Assembly (NCBI RefSeq): GCF_030052815.1
Contig: NC_079503.1
Coordinates: 56,276,735 to 56,340,734 of the forward strand
From: Hevea brasiliensis
Taxonomy: Eukaryota > Streptophyta > Magnoliopsida > Malpighiales > Euphorbiaceae
Length of the DNA: 64,000 nt
Reading direction: 5' to 3'
Shown: positions 11,127 to 22,843 of the stretch, piece after piece
Numbering within the stretch: the stretch's first letter is position 1
Layout of the letters: each line of letters begins with the position of its first letter
Notes under the pieces: generated by a model
What the model saw: only the letters and a program-made list of their open reading frames with translations
What the model was told of the DNA's origin: nothing
The model's database searches: none
Made by a program: the position numbers and the translations under genes

Positions 11127-14100
11127 TGTGACACCCCTTACCCGTCTACAGTATAGCCGAGTAAGATATATCACACAATGTACTGGAACACCCTATTTTA
11201 TTTCATCATTTTTATTCTTCCTAATTTATTTATTTCATAATTATGAAATATAGTTCGTGAAATATCATTCATTTAAGTCATTTATTGAAAACATAAATTT
11301 ATTTGAGGTTCCGCAAATTTTATGGAAAATCCGGCAGAGTACCGGCTAAAAATGGAGAAAACAGTTCTTCGGAACCTGTGAAAAAAACTTCCAAAATTTT
11401 CAATCAATGCCAAACTCCATTTCATCATCAAAATCTCAATATTTTTCAACAACATTTCCATTTCTCAATCATTCATTTCTCATGGTATTCATATATAAGC
11501 AATAAATAAATACTCAATTTTCCATTCATAACACAATTTCCACTATTTACATTAACATCAAAATACATTACATAAGTCTTAATTACACATGAGAAAATAA
11601 AAGTTAGTTACAAAATACCAAAATGAAACCTAGTGTCCTACCAAAGCACTGAAGATGGTGAGGTGACACGGATACTATGCAGAGCTGCTGGAGGTCTCAC
11701 CCAGTCTGTGGTCTACTGGGCTCTCGGTTAGTATCTTCAGAACCTACGCGTGGCAAAAACAATGCGCTAAGTAATAATGCTTAGTGGTGCTAATATTAAA
11801 ATAAAAAGAAATAACAGGAAATAAATATACAGTGCATGTTTTGATGTCTTATGCAGATATTTTTTTTTTCGATCATTATTGGTAATCTTATTTATTATGT
11901 ACTTGTTCTATTCATTATTTCATTAAATTTGTTCACTTTCATTTTTGGGTGCCCAAGTAACTTATACTGGATGACTGGACTGGATAAACGGGTAAACTAG
12001 CACTGGGTATTAAGTACCTCGGGCCGTCACACCATCGGTTACATATGTATCTCCCGGTGTGCAACAGAACAGCTAATGAGCTGTAATAAATATTAGGCAC
12101 AAGGCCAAGTATCAACACAATGTCAGAATGGCTAAAAGCCATAAAATCACAGAATGGCTAAAAGCCATAAAATCACAGAATGGCGTAATGCCATGTGCAG
12201 TACTGCTAACTGAACCCTATTGGCATGCCAACCTACCCAAACCAATCTTGCTAGGTGTACTAGGGCATGTTACACTTTTAAATTGTACAATTCTTGAAAT
12301 TTAAGTTTAGATGTTACTATTCATTTCATTAGTCAACTAAAATGTCAACTTTTGCATAGACAATAGGTGCATTGGTTCTAATACTCCCAATATACCACAT
12401 TATGCATTCTAAAATTGTTGGTATTAGTTGCCAAAACCATTTCGAAGCTTAGTGTTAGTTATTCAAAATTTTCAAATTTCAAGCCTCATATTTACTGTTC
12501 CATTGGTCATTTATACAGTAGGAATTTGGCAAAATTGTCTTCATGAAAGTTGTTCCTTATTTTGTCTAGTTACATTTTGTTTTTTGAATCACTCCATTTA
12601 GAGTTTTGTAGCTCAAGTTATGGCCTAAAAACCATAACTGGCCGGATTGGATAGAATCCAAAATTCTGGGCAAAACTGGTTCTGCCAGATTTGATAACCT
12701 AAGTTTGGTTGGCAATTTGACTAGGTTATGGTCAGAATTTGGATTTGTGTTCTCATGAAAGTTTTAGATCTATGTCTCATCTTTATGCTGGTAAAATTTC
12801 AGGTCAATTGGACCTTTCTACACTGAGTTATGACCAAATGACTAAATACTGTTCATTTGGTCATTTTACCTAAGCAGAATGCAAGTCAACCGGATTAGGG
12901 CAATTTTTAAGCCAACTTGGTTTACTTTTCTGAGCATGGTTTCTTCACCAAAGTTGTTCCGTTATGTGTCTAGTTTCATGTCCAATTGGCCTTGCACCAA
13001 TTGAACCTCTACAACTCCATTTATAGCTGCACAAACCTGCTGGACTCATGCTCAGTCCTGCAGGTTAGCCAAGGCAGCCACACCAACTTAATTTCCCACT
13101 ACATAAACCAATTCATTTCTCATTCACACATAACCAAATGGTCACTAATTTACCATTAAAACTTACTTTCACCATTACATGATCAACATCTCAATTTTGG
13201 GTCTAAACCCTAGCTCTACCATTTCAATTTTTCAAATACATACAATCAATGGATCAATTCATACTCCTAATGATGCATATACAAGTTTGAAGAATTAATT
13301 GACACTAACCTTTGTTAGAGAGTTTTCCCTAGCTTAGAAAACTTCTTGATTTTTCTTTCTTTTTGCTGCCCAAAGCTTCCTCAAGGTGCTAGGTTAATTT
13401 TTTGTGAAGAAGGCTAGGGTTTTGGAGTGATATTTAGTGAGGTTGGGAGCTTGGGTGAGCTTTAATGGAGTTTTCCTTCCTCTCTCTCTCTCTCTCTCTC
13501 TCTCTCCACGTTTTTGGCTGCCCCAAAGGTTGAAGAAGCAACTGATTTTTTTTTCTTTTTTTCTGCCCATTAAGTCATTTTAAATAAGTTAATTCCATGT
13601 GTTAAAGTTTGATTGGGTGGGAGGATTTTTAATGACATCATAATGATGTCATAATTCTAATTCTTTAATTTTCCTTCCTTTTCTTGTCTACTAAATTTCA
13701 ATTTAATTTTTAGCAATATTTATTCACATTTTATGTCATAATAATTATTTACTTAACTGGACAAGTCGGCAAAAAATCATCTCTAAAGATAAAATGACCA
13801 AAATGCCCTCCGTTTGGCTTAACAGACTAAAATTGTCTGTACCGATTTAAAAATTTTTCTAAACCTTTTCTTGGCATTCTAATGCCATAAAAACCTCAAT
13901 GACCCTTCTCTGGAGTCTCAAAAATTATTTTATGAATTTTCCCCTGGGTCTAGGGCTCCTAGATGCTAGAACCGCAACTTCCCACTGGTTTACCTATCGC
14001 TAAGGCACCGGCTCATTTAACTTGGTTGTATTTTATTTCTCAAATTTTTCCTAAATTTTTCTTATTAATATTTGAGTTAATTATAGTTCCTCACTTTAGT

Positions 14101-14192
14101 TTAAATATTTTTCTAGATGTTCTAGCTGTCCGGACTGACACTGGTCACCGAAACAGTAGAATGTACAGAGTTGCTACAGGGAGGGTGTTACA
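11127..14192 (-). repeat. Element D 5' LTR (3066 bp)
   Basis: Minus-strand TGTAACACCCTCCC at 14192 to GGGGTGTCACA at 11127. Promoter-like features on the minus strand: a perfect ATGACATCAT-A-ATGATGTCAT palindrome (13632-13652), a CCAAT stretch and a TTATTTAAAATAA TATA candidate, then a (GA)n leader. A donor-like CAAAG|GTTAGTG is at 13310/13309. Three ~195-bp modules start near 12540, 12752 and 12944. The hairpin is at 11767-11785. Confidence 0.95.
13480..13506. repeat. (TC)n microsatellite
   Basis: About 13 TC units in the D 5' LTR leader. The 3' LTR copy is shorter and interrupted, so the repeat changed length after insertion. Confidence 0.95.
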
Positions 14193-14203
14193 CTAAGGGT
14201 TAC
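14193..14203 (-). other. Element A integrase intron, 5' part
   Basis: Minus-strand ATTCAG|GTAACCCTTAG: the exon ends in CAG and the donor starts GTAACC. The last five bases (CTTAG on the minus strand) are the duplicated D target. It continues at 3325. Confidence 0.75.
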
Positions 14204-16199
14204 CTGAATCACCCTTTCTGACTGTCTATCTGTCTGTGGATAAAAAGCCATAATGAAGTGCAATTGAGTGCCTAAAGACTCCGGTAGCCTCTTCCAAAAC
14301 TTCAAAGTAAATCTCGAGTCTAGGTCAGATATGATCGATGTTGGCTCTCCATGTAGCCGGACTATCTCATCTATGTAAATCTCTGTTAACCTTTCCAGTG
14401 AGTAGTCGGCTCTAACTGGTAGGAAGTGAGCTGACTTGGTCAATCTATCTATAATTACTCATATACTATCATGCTTCCTCTGTGTCAATGGTAGCCCAGT
14501 GACAAAATCCATGGTGATGTGGTCCCATTTCCACTCTGATATGGATATAGGTTGCAACAACCCTGATGGAACCTAATGCTCAGCCTTAACCTGCTGGCAT
14601 ATCAAACATCTGGTCACAAAATCACTAATCTCTTTCTTCATTCCAAGCCATCAATAATGTGTTTTCAGGCTTTGGTACATCTTGGTACTTCCTGGGTGCA
14701 TAGCACGAAAGCTACTGTGTGCCTCATTCAAAATATTCTTCTTCAGTTCCTCATCTCTCGGTACACATATTTTGCCTTTATAATACAAGCACCCATCTCT
14801 TTTCAACTCATAGTTAATCTTCTTCCCCTTTTGAGTTCTACCCATAATAGTTAGTAACTTTTCATCCCTTAGCTGTGCTTCTTATATTTGCTATAACAAA
14901 CATGGCTTTACAAGCAACTCAGCCAAAATTTCCCCATCCTGTGCTAAAGACAACCAAGCATTCAGTGCTCTCAAAGCCATCATGGACTTCCCGCTCAGTG
15001 CGTCAGCCACTACATTTGCCTTCCCAGGATGGTAGTCGATCACATAGTCATAATCCTTAAGGAATTCAATCCGTCTCCTCTGTGTCAGATTGAGTTCCTT
15101 CTGGGTTGGCAAATACTTTAAACTCTTGTGATCCGTATAGATATAGCATTTCTCACCATATAGGTAATGCCTTCATATCTTTAATGCAAATATTATTGCA
15201 GCCAATTCCAGATCATGAGTTGGGTAGTTCTTTTCATGTGGCCTTAGTTGTCTGAAAGCATAGGCAACTACTTTTCTTTCCTACATCAGAACACACCCAA
15301 GCCTATTGTGAGAGGCATCACTGTAGATCACATAGTCTTTCTCCGACTCTAGCTATGTCAACAATGGAGCTTCTGTAAGCATAGCCTTCAGCTTCTCAGA
15401 ACTGGCTTGACATTTATCATTCCAGTCAAACTTTGCATTCTTGTGTAGCAGTATAGTCAATGGGGCTGCTATAAGGGAGAATCCCTTCACAAATCTTCTA
15501 TAGTACCCAGCTAACCCCAAAAAGCTTCTGACCTCTGCTATATTTCTGGGAGGCTTCCATTCAACTATTGCTTTAATCTTCTTGGGGTCTACCCTGATTC
15601 TATCTGCTGACACAGTGTGTCTAAGAAAGGATATCTCATCCAACTAGAAATCACACTTGGACAACTTGGCATACAATTGCTTTTCGAACAGTGTCTGTAG
15701 TACTACTCTCAGATGTTCATCATGCTCCTCCTGGTTTGTAGAATACACTAAGATATCATCTATAAAGACCATAACAAACTGATTCAAGTAGGGATGAAAG
15801 ATGTCATTCATTAGGTCCATAAAATCTGTTGGTGCATTTGTCAGCCCAAATGGCATTACTAGAAACTCATAGTGTCCATATCGAGTCCTGAAAGCAGTTT
15901 TAGGAACATCTGTCTCCTTCACTCTCAACTGGTGATAGCCGGATCTAAGATATATCTTAGAGAATACTCCAGCTCCTCTCAACTGATCAAATAAGTCATC
16001 TACCCTAGGTAAAGGGTATTTGTTTTTCACAGTCACCTTATTCAGCTGCCTGTAGTCTATACATAGCTGAAGTGTAAAGTCTTTCTTCTTCACAAATAGC
16101 ACTAGTGCTCCCCAGGGCAACACTTTAGGGCTTATGAAACCCTTGTCTAGTTGCTCCGGTAACTGAACTTTCAACTCCTTCAGTTTAGTAGGTGCCATC
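14204..16199 (-). pseudogene. Element A RT, RNase H and integrase core
   Basis: Central pol of element A. It starts at 16199 in the RT entry ([12 protein letters not shown]) and runs through [33 protein letters not shown] and FIDDILVYS to a stop at 15644. The RT connection and RNase H follow ([43 protein letters not shown]), then the integrase zinc domain ([23 protein letters not shown]) and the core ([27 protein letters not shown]) up to the intron donor at 14203. Several stops and one broken RT/RNase H border make it inactive. Its upstream neighbour in the original gene is the 31-bp piece at 38384-38414; downstream it continues at 3245. Confidence 0.92.
16195..16199. repeat. Target duplication CCATC, left of copia O
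   Basis: CCATC at 16195-16199 and again at 38384-38388 brackets the copia O nest, proving one insertion event into A. Confidence 0.97.
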
Positions 16200-17212
16200 T
16201 GTTAGTAGTATGCCCTAGAGCATATCATTTACTATGTATCTTGTACATATTTTTATTAATAAAAGGCATTTCCACTTTTTCATTTACATAATATATTTAT
16301 GTGTAATAGAAAAAGTCCATTGATATTTTGTTAGAAATTCTATTCTTAAGTTGTTAAGAATATAAGTGACAGTATTTCTAGTACAAAGTATCATAAATAG
16401 GTTCACAATCGAGAATACTTCATAATAAGGACATGACTTATCCAGAAAGATTGTATTCATGTTTGTTACCAAGTTATTTATATGAGATATAAATAAGATG
16501 GAATGGTGAGTCTCATGCCATATAGCAAACATGATAGGCACTTTTAAATGATAAGTAGGTCGAACCAGTGACACTCATGACAAGCACATGGAGTTTACTC
16601 TTGTCAATGTTTTGTCATAAATCATATCAGTGCATATAATCTTTAGACCTGAGATAGCACAGTTATCTTGTATATAGGTAGTTTGAGTTTGATACTGCTT
16701 TCATACTTGTACTGTGTATGGGTATATGGGCATGTGTTGGCTCCTACTAGTTATATATGGAGGTAGGTGTTGATCAAGATGGAATCTGTTCCTCTAAGTA
16801 AATAGAGATAAAATCCTATGTTCATTTAATTGTTCTTGATGTTTCAAGTTCTTGGCCAGAACAGATAGATTTATTTAGAAAAGAGTTTCTAATGAGAAAA
16901 TCTTTTTAATCAAGAACTGGAATTAAAAGAGAACATAATATTCATAGCAAATGGAGTTTGACATAAACCATGACTCCAGCTTGAGCTGGTATTTTGTAAC
17001 AGAGAGATTCCAGTGCATGGTAACATATGATTATAGGTTCATTTAAGGTAAACCTTATTACTAATTGGGTGGTCATGGCATGCTATGCTAGGTGTTAACC
17101 ATGGTCTATGAGGTGCATAAAATGATTTAGAGAAATCATTTGTGGTGAGAAAGAGTTCTGATGATATTAAGAGTTGATATCATGTCTCATTGTTAATTAG
17201 TGATGAGCCTAG
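16200..17212 (+). repeat. Copia O 5' LTR, first part
   Basis: TGTTAGTAGTATGCCCTAG start; continues at 26731 after copia I. Interrupted at the target CCTAG (17208-17212, repeated at 26726-26730). Confidence 0.95.
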
Positions 17213-19314
17213 TGAAGGAACGGAAGCGTGAAAAAACACAAGATTATACCATTGAATTCAAAAATTTTCACCTAGGGTCACAAGTACCATGCAAGATTTA
17301 TTTTTATCTATTTGATTTCAATGATAAACAACATAATAAAACTCTTTTAATATGTTTTTGGATCTGTATTTGCCATTTAAGATTTTAAAATTAATCAGAT
17401 TAATTTTAGAACCCTAGATTAAATCAAGAACGATTACACTAACCTCTTGATGTGCTGCAGCGTGTCTGCGCCTTTGAGATTCGTCTTCAGGACACAAGAT
17501 GTTGTCCCTCTAGCTTGTCCACACCAAGAACACCTATGGCAGCCCTTGAACAGCTTCTAAAGCCTTTTCTATTAATTAGAAATTCAAGTTCTGCCTTTTA
17601 AGAGATTAGAGATGCAAACAGGACACTAGAAACAATTTCTAGTGTTCTTAATTCAAGAGATTGATGGCTAATCTCTTTGAATTGATGAGAGATGAAGAGA
17701 AATAGTTGGAGAGGCTCAAAGTGGCGTGACATATGAGAGGAGAGGCTGCTGGTTATGTTTTCTTTTCATAACCACACTTAAATAGCTAGGTTAACACATT
17801 AAACCCTAGCCACATGTCACCTTTTGATTAGCTCTAGGTTTAAGTGACCCAATCACATTGTGCCAAGTGTCAAACCTATATTTAATCTTGATTTTAATCA
17901 TCTTACATGATTAAAAAAAAAACATTTGGCAAGCTTATGTGTTATGCCATGTGTCACCATCTCATGGTGCCACGTGTCACACTGTGAAATGACCAAAATG
18001 CCCCTGTGTCTTAATTTTGAGTTCTTAACCCAAAATAATTATTTTCTTCTTCTAATTAATTTATATCAAATATAAATTAATTAATTAATCTCTATTAATT
18101 AATTTCTCATCAATTAAATTCATATTTAAACACTTTAAATATAAATTTAATTTATACTACACATCCAATAATCTAGATTTGGTTTCAAGTCATGCTAGGG
18201 ACTTTGCAATTTAATTGCAAACCAAATCTATTTAATTAATCAATTAAACTCTTTAATTAATTAATTAAATCATATTTAAATAGGTGATAACTTGTGTATG
18301 TGTGTGACTTACTAGGCTCATCACTAATTGACAATGAGACATGATATCAACTCTTAATATCATCAGAACTCTTTCTTACCATAAATGATTTCTCTAAATT
18401 ATTTTATGAACCTCATAGACCATGGTTAACACCTAGCATAGCATGCCATGGCCACCCAATTAGTAATAAGATTTACCTTAAATGAACCTATAATCATATG
18501 TTACCATGCACTAGAATCTCTCTGTTACAAAATCCCAACTCAAGTTGAGTCATGGTTTATGTCAAACTCCATTTGCTATGAATATTATGTTCTCTTTTAA
18601 TTCCAGTTCTTGATTAAAAGATTTTTCTCATCGAAACTCTTTTCTCGAATAAATCTATCTGTCTGGCCAGAACTTGAAACATCAAGAACAATTAAATGAA
18701 CATAGGATTTTAACTCTATTTACTTAGAGGAACAGATTCCTTCTTGATCAACACCTACCTCCATATATAACTAGCAGAGCCAACAGATGCCCATATACCC
18801 ATACATAGTGCAGGTATGAAAGCGATCAAACTCAAACTACCTATATACAAGATAATGTGCTATCTCGAGTCTAAAGATTATATGCACTGATATGATTTAT
18901 GACAAAACATTGACAAGAGTAAATCCATGTGCTTGTCATAAGTGTCACTGGTTCGGCCTACTTATCATTTATAAGTGCCTATCATGTTTGTTATATGGCA
19001 TGAGACTCACCATTCCATCTTATTTATATCTCATATAAATAACTTGGGAACAAACATGAATACAATCTTTCGGATAAGTCATGTCCTTATTATGAAGTAT
19101 CCTTGATTGTGAACCTATTTATGATACTTTGTGCTAGAAATATTGTCACTCATATTCTTAACAACTTAAGAATAATATTTCTAACAAAATATCAATGGAC
19201 CTTTTCTATTACACATAAATATATTATGTAAACGGAAAAGTGGAAATGCCTTTTATTAATAAAATATATACAAGATACATACTAAATGATATGCTCTAGG
19301 GCATACTACTAACA
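17213..19314 (-). repeat. Copia I 3' LTR (2102 bp)
   Basis: Reverse complement of the O LTR. TATA variant CTATTTAAG at 17777-17785, donor-like CATCAAGAG|GTTAGTG at 17444/17443, motif GAAATGACCAAAATGCCC at 17986-18003. The stretch from ~18.5 kb onward differs from 24618-26725 mainly at CAG/CTG. Confidence 0.96.
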
Positions 19315-19328
19315 ATCTCCCACTAGCA

Positions 19329-22300
19329 CTAGAGCCATTCATTACAATACCTTAGACCCCTCTTCTCAAGATGTCGGTCTAAGCGAGCTTGTGACAAAGG
19401 CTTAGTGAATGAATCACCGGATTTTCAGCTGAAGCTCTTTTCTGCATGCCTATAATACCTTGCCCAAATATATCTCTGATAATGTGGTAGTGCCTTTCTA
19501 TGTGTTAGGATTTAGTGTGAGACCTAAGTTACTTAGCCTATATGACTCCTCAATTGTTGTCACGATGTAATGGAATAGCGACTCAATGGAAGGAACTCTT
19601 GTAAGTTACACGAACTTCTTCATCCAAGCGACTTCTTTGCGATCATCGATGCGACAATATACTCGACCTCGATAGTGGAATCTGCGATGCGTGCTCTGTT
19701 TGGAACTCTTCCAACCGATCGCACCTCCATTACAAATGAACACATATCGGTAGACTTTCTATCATCGATATCTGATTGGAAATCAGAATCAGTATAACCA
19801 TCCAATTGCAAGTCTCCACCTCCATAAATCCAGAATAAATCCTTAGTTCTTCTCAAGTACTTAAGGATATTCTTGACAGCTATCCAGTGTTCCAAACCTG
19901 GATTGGATTGATACCTGCTAGTCAAACTAACAGCATATGCGATATCCGGCCTAGTACACAACATTGCATACATTAAACTTCCAATAGCCGAAGCATATGG
20001 AATCCTGGCCATCTTATCTCTTTCTTCAGGTGTCTTTGGAGACATCTCTTTAGAAAGGTGGATACCATGTCTCACTGGTAACAATCCTCTCTTGGAATCA
20101 AGCATGTTAAACCTCTTTAATACCTTTTCCAAGTATAGACTTTGGGATAAACCAATTATTCTTTTCGCTCTATCTCTATAGATGCAAATCCCAAGAATAT
20201 AGGTTGCCTCCCCTAAGTCTTTCATGGAGAATGTATTTGACAACCATACCTTTATAGTCGTCAACATACCTGTATCATTACCCATCAACAGTATGTCATC
20301 CACATATAAGACAAGGAAAGTGATAGCACTGTCACTAACCTTCTTATATACACATGGCTCATCCTCATTTTTGATAAAACCAAAAGATTTAATGGCTTCA
20401 TCAAAACGGATGTTCCAACTCCTCGAAGCTTGTTTCAACCCATAAATGGATCGCTTTAGCTTGCATACCTTGGAACCATCTTGGGATTCAAATCCCTTAG
20501 GTTGTTCCATGAAAATGTTTTCTTCAATGTATCCATTGAGAAAGTCGTTTGACATCCATCTGCCAAATCTCATAATCATAGTATGCACTATTGCTAATAA
20601 AATCCTAATTGATTTAAGCATGGCAACAAAGCAGAAAGTCTCCTCATAGTCTATTCCTTGCCTTTGGCGAAACCCTTTCGCTACTAGCCTTGCCTTATAG
20701 GTCTCTACCTTTCCATCGTAACCAATTTTCTTCTTGAAAACCCATTTGTTCCCTATAGGTACAATACCTTCACTTGGGTCAACAAGATCCCAAACTTGAT
20801 TCTTATACATGGAATCAATCTCGGATTTCATAGCTTCAATCCATTTTGAAGAGTCTATATCTGATATAGCTTCTTCATAGGTAAGTGGATCATCTCCATG
20901 ATCTACTTCTTCATGAGTAGACAACTCTTGTTCTTCTTCATGAAGAAAATCATATCTCACTGGGTGAGATACCGGTTGTTCTACGAGGAGCAATTGTAGA
21001 TGTTTCATCAATGGGTATAGGTTGACTAGATGGATCTATATCCATCGATGCATTGGTTGGTCGAATTCTCCAATTCTAACTCTATTTGCCGTCCTTTGCC
21101 TCCTTCTTGAACAAACTGTTGTTCAAGAAATGTGGCATCTCTACTTATCACAACCTTTTGTGAAGTAGGCAAATAAAAATAATATCCAAAACTATCTTTT
21201 GGATATCCAACAAATCGACCTCTTTCTGATCTGGTCTCCAATTTATCGGTGTTGACTTTTTGATATAAGTGGACAACCCCAAATCTTAACATGCTTAAGA
21301 CTTGGTTTTCTTCCATGCCATATCTCATAAGGTGTGGAAGAAACCGATTTTGATGGAATCCTATTCGAATATATAAAGTCGATTCTAATGCAAATCCCCA
21401 AAAGGAGATTGGCATATCGGTATAGCTCATCATACTACGTACCATATCCAATAGGTACGATTTCTCCTTCAGATACACCATTCACCGTGGCATTCTGGAG
21501 GAGTCACCGAGAAACAATGCCATGCTCTCTCAAGTATTCATCAAATTCGGTACTCAAATATTCACCTCCACGATCGATCGAAGACCTTTAATACTTTTTC
21601 TGTTTGATTTTCTACTTGATTTAAATTCCTTAAACTTTTCAAAGGATTCATGTTTGTATTTCATCAAATACAAATACCCAAACCTTGATTTATCATCGAT
21701 AAAGGTAATAAAATAATGAAAGCCCCTCTAGCCATTTCTTTAAACGGACCACATACATCACTATGTATTAGTTCCAAAATATTTTCACTCTTAGCCCTTG
21801 TCCAACAAAGGGTGATCTAGTCGTTTGCCTTGAAGGCAAGATTCACAAGTTGGAGTAGGCTCGAGCCCAATGAGGATAGAATCCCCATTTTCTCCAATTT
21901 TGCAATCCTATCTTACGCAACATGACATAACCTTAAGTGCCAAATATATTTTGAACTTGAGTTGGTTTTCACCATGGCATTGTATTCTTTTTAGATTGCT
22001 ATACTGCGGCGGTGGAAACACTTTCTTCGCAATGGAAACACTTTCCTATTGGCAATGGAAACACTTTCTGTGGCGGTGGAAACACTTTCCTTTGCCTTTA
22101 TCGACTTTAGTCTTCCTTTTCTGTTTAGCTATTTTCTTGGAAGGACCGGGAATCGAGGTTTCTTTTTCTTATTGCCCTTCTTCTTGTTGGACTTTCCAGT
22201 GAGAAGAAGATGCAACAAAGCTACCTCTTTTCCTTTATTGCTGGCATATTCTTTTGGGCAATAACCGACATGTTGAGTAATTCGGCTAAGGTGCATTCTG

Positions 22301-22843
22301 TTTAGTCATATGGAAATTTGTCACAAAATTTCCAAAAGACTCGAGGAAGGGGGAAGGATCAAATCCGTTTGTAGTTGGAAATCCATGTTGAAGTCAAGAT
22401 GTTCCAAGCTGCTCAATCACCGAATCATCTTGTGGACATGATCCCCAACATTACATCCCTCGGACATCCTCATACGGAATAGTGTCTAGATATCTCATAC
22501 CTAGCATTCTGCTGTGCTCACCATACAACTCTTGTAGGTGAAGGAGGATCTCACTCGCACTCTGCATGTTCTCATGTTGTACGTAACTCATTACTCATGG
22601 AAGCAAGCATGTAACACTTAGCTCTCATATCATGCTCCTTCCACTTGTCCAAAGTTTCATGTTCCTCTTGAGTGGCCTCTGGAGGTAAGGGACCAGAACA
22701 TTTGAATCTAGAACATATCCTATATGTTCAAGGTTGAGACAAGTTTCAAATTTCTTAGCCAATCAGACAGTTAGGTCCTGTCAACTGTTGTGATCAAGTA
22801 TGCTTGCAAGGATATTGGATGGTGGTGGTTGTTTTGTGCTCAT
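19329..22843 (-). pseudogene. Copia I gag-integrase-RT-RNase H polyprotein
   Basis: Starts at 22843 (MST...PSNILASILD, as in O) and ends at the stop 19329-19331 (YCNEWL). Gag is broken into many frames. The CCHC knuckle is replaced by four repeats of a KCFHC-type stretch (22010-22090). No protease is found: the knuckle region passes directly to KFKIYLAL and then integrase (GRFVGYPKDSFGYYFYLP near its end). The best frame, 19620-21011, has RT (VPIGNKWVFKKKI, YVDDILLMGND, YASAIGSLMYAMLCTRPDIA) and RNase H (LDGYTDSDFQSDIDDRKST), then garbles where CAG is replaced by CGA. At least part of the decay may be sequencing error, so its true coding state is unclear. Confidence 0.9.

Larger units (their letters stand above)
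3331..14192 (-). mobile_element. Gypsy element D, complete with both LTRs
   Basis: A full-length Ty3/gypsy element on the minus strand. The 3' LTR is 3331-6282, the interior 6283-11126 and the 5' LTR 11127-14192. It is flanked by CTAAG at 3326-3330 and 14193-14197. It sits in the integrase intron of element A. The LTRs run TGTAACACC...GGGGTGTCACA and differ by scattered substitutions and a ~114-bp indel, so this is one of the older insertions. The primer site GCTCTGTACCA (11111-11121, plus strand) lacks one base of the iMet match. The interior has every gypsy domain with several stops. Domain order and LTR length suggest the Tekay/Del chromovirus lineage (inference). Confidence 0.96.

Noticed and set aside
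16201..17212. Separate solo copia LTR at 16.2-17.2 kb
   Set aside because: Sequence continues exactly at 26731 after removing copia I and one CCTAG, so it is the first half of the O 5' LTR.
22049..22264. Hydrophobic plus-strand open frames at 21870-22264
   Set aside because: They are the reverse strand of copia I gag and its repeated knuckle; the hydrophobic look comes from the purine-rich coding strand.
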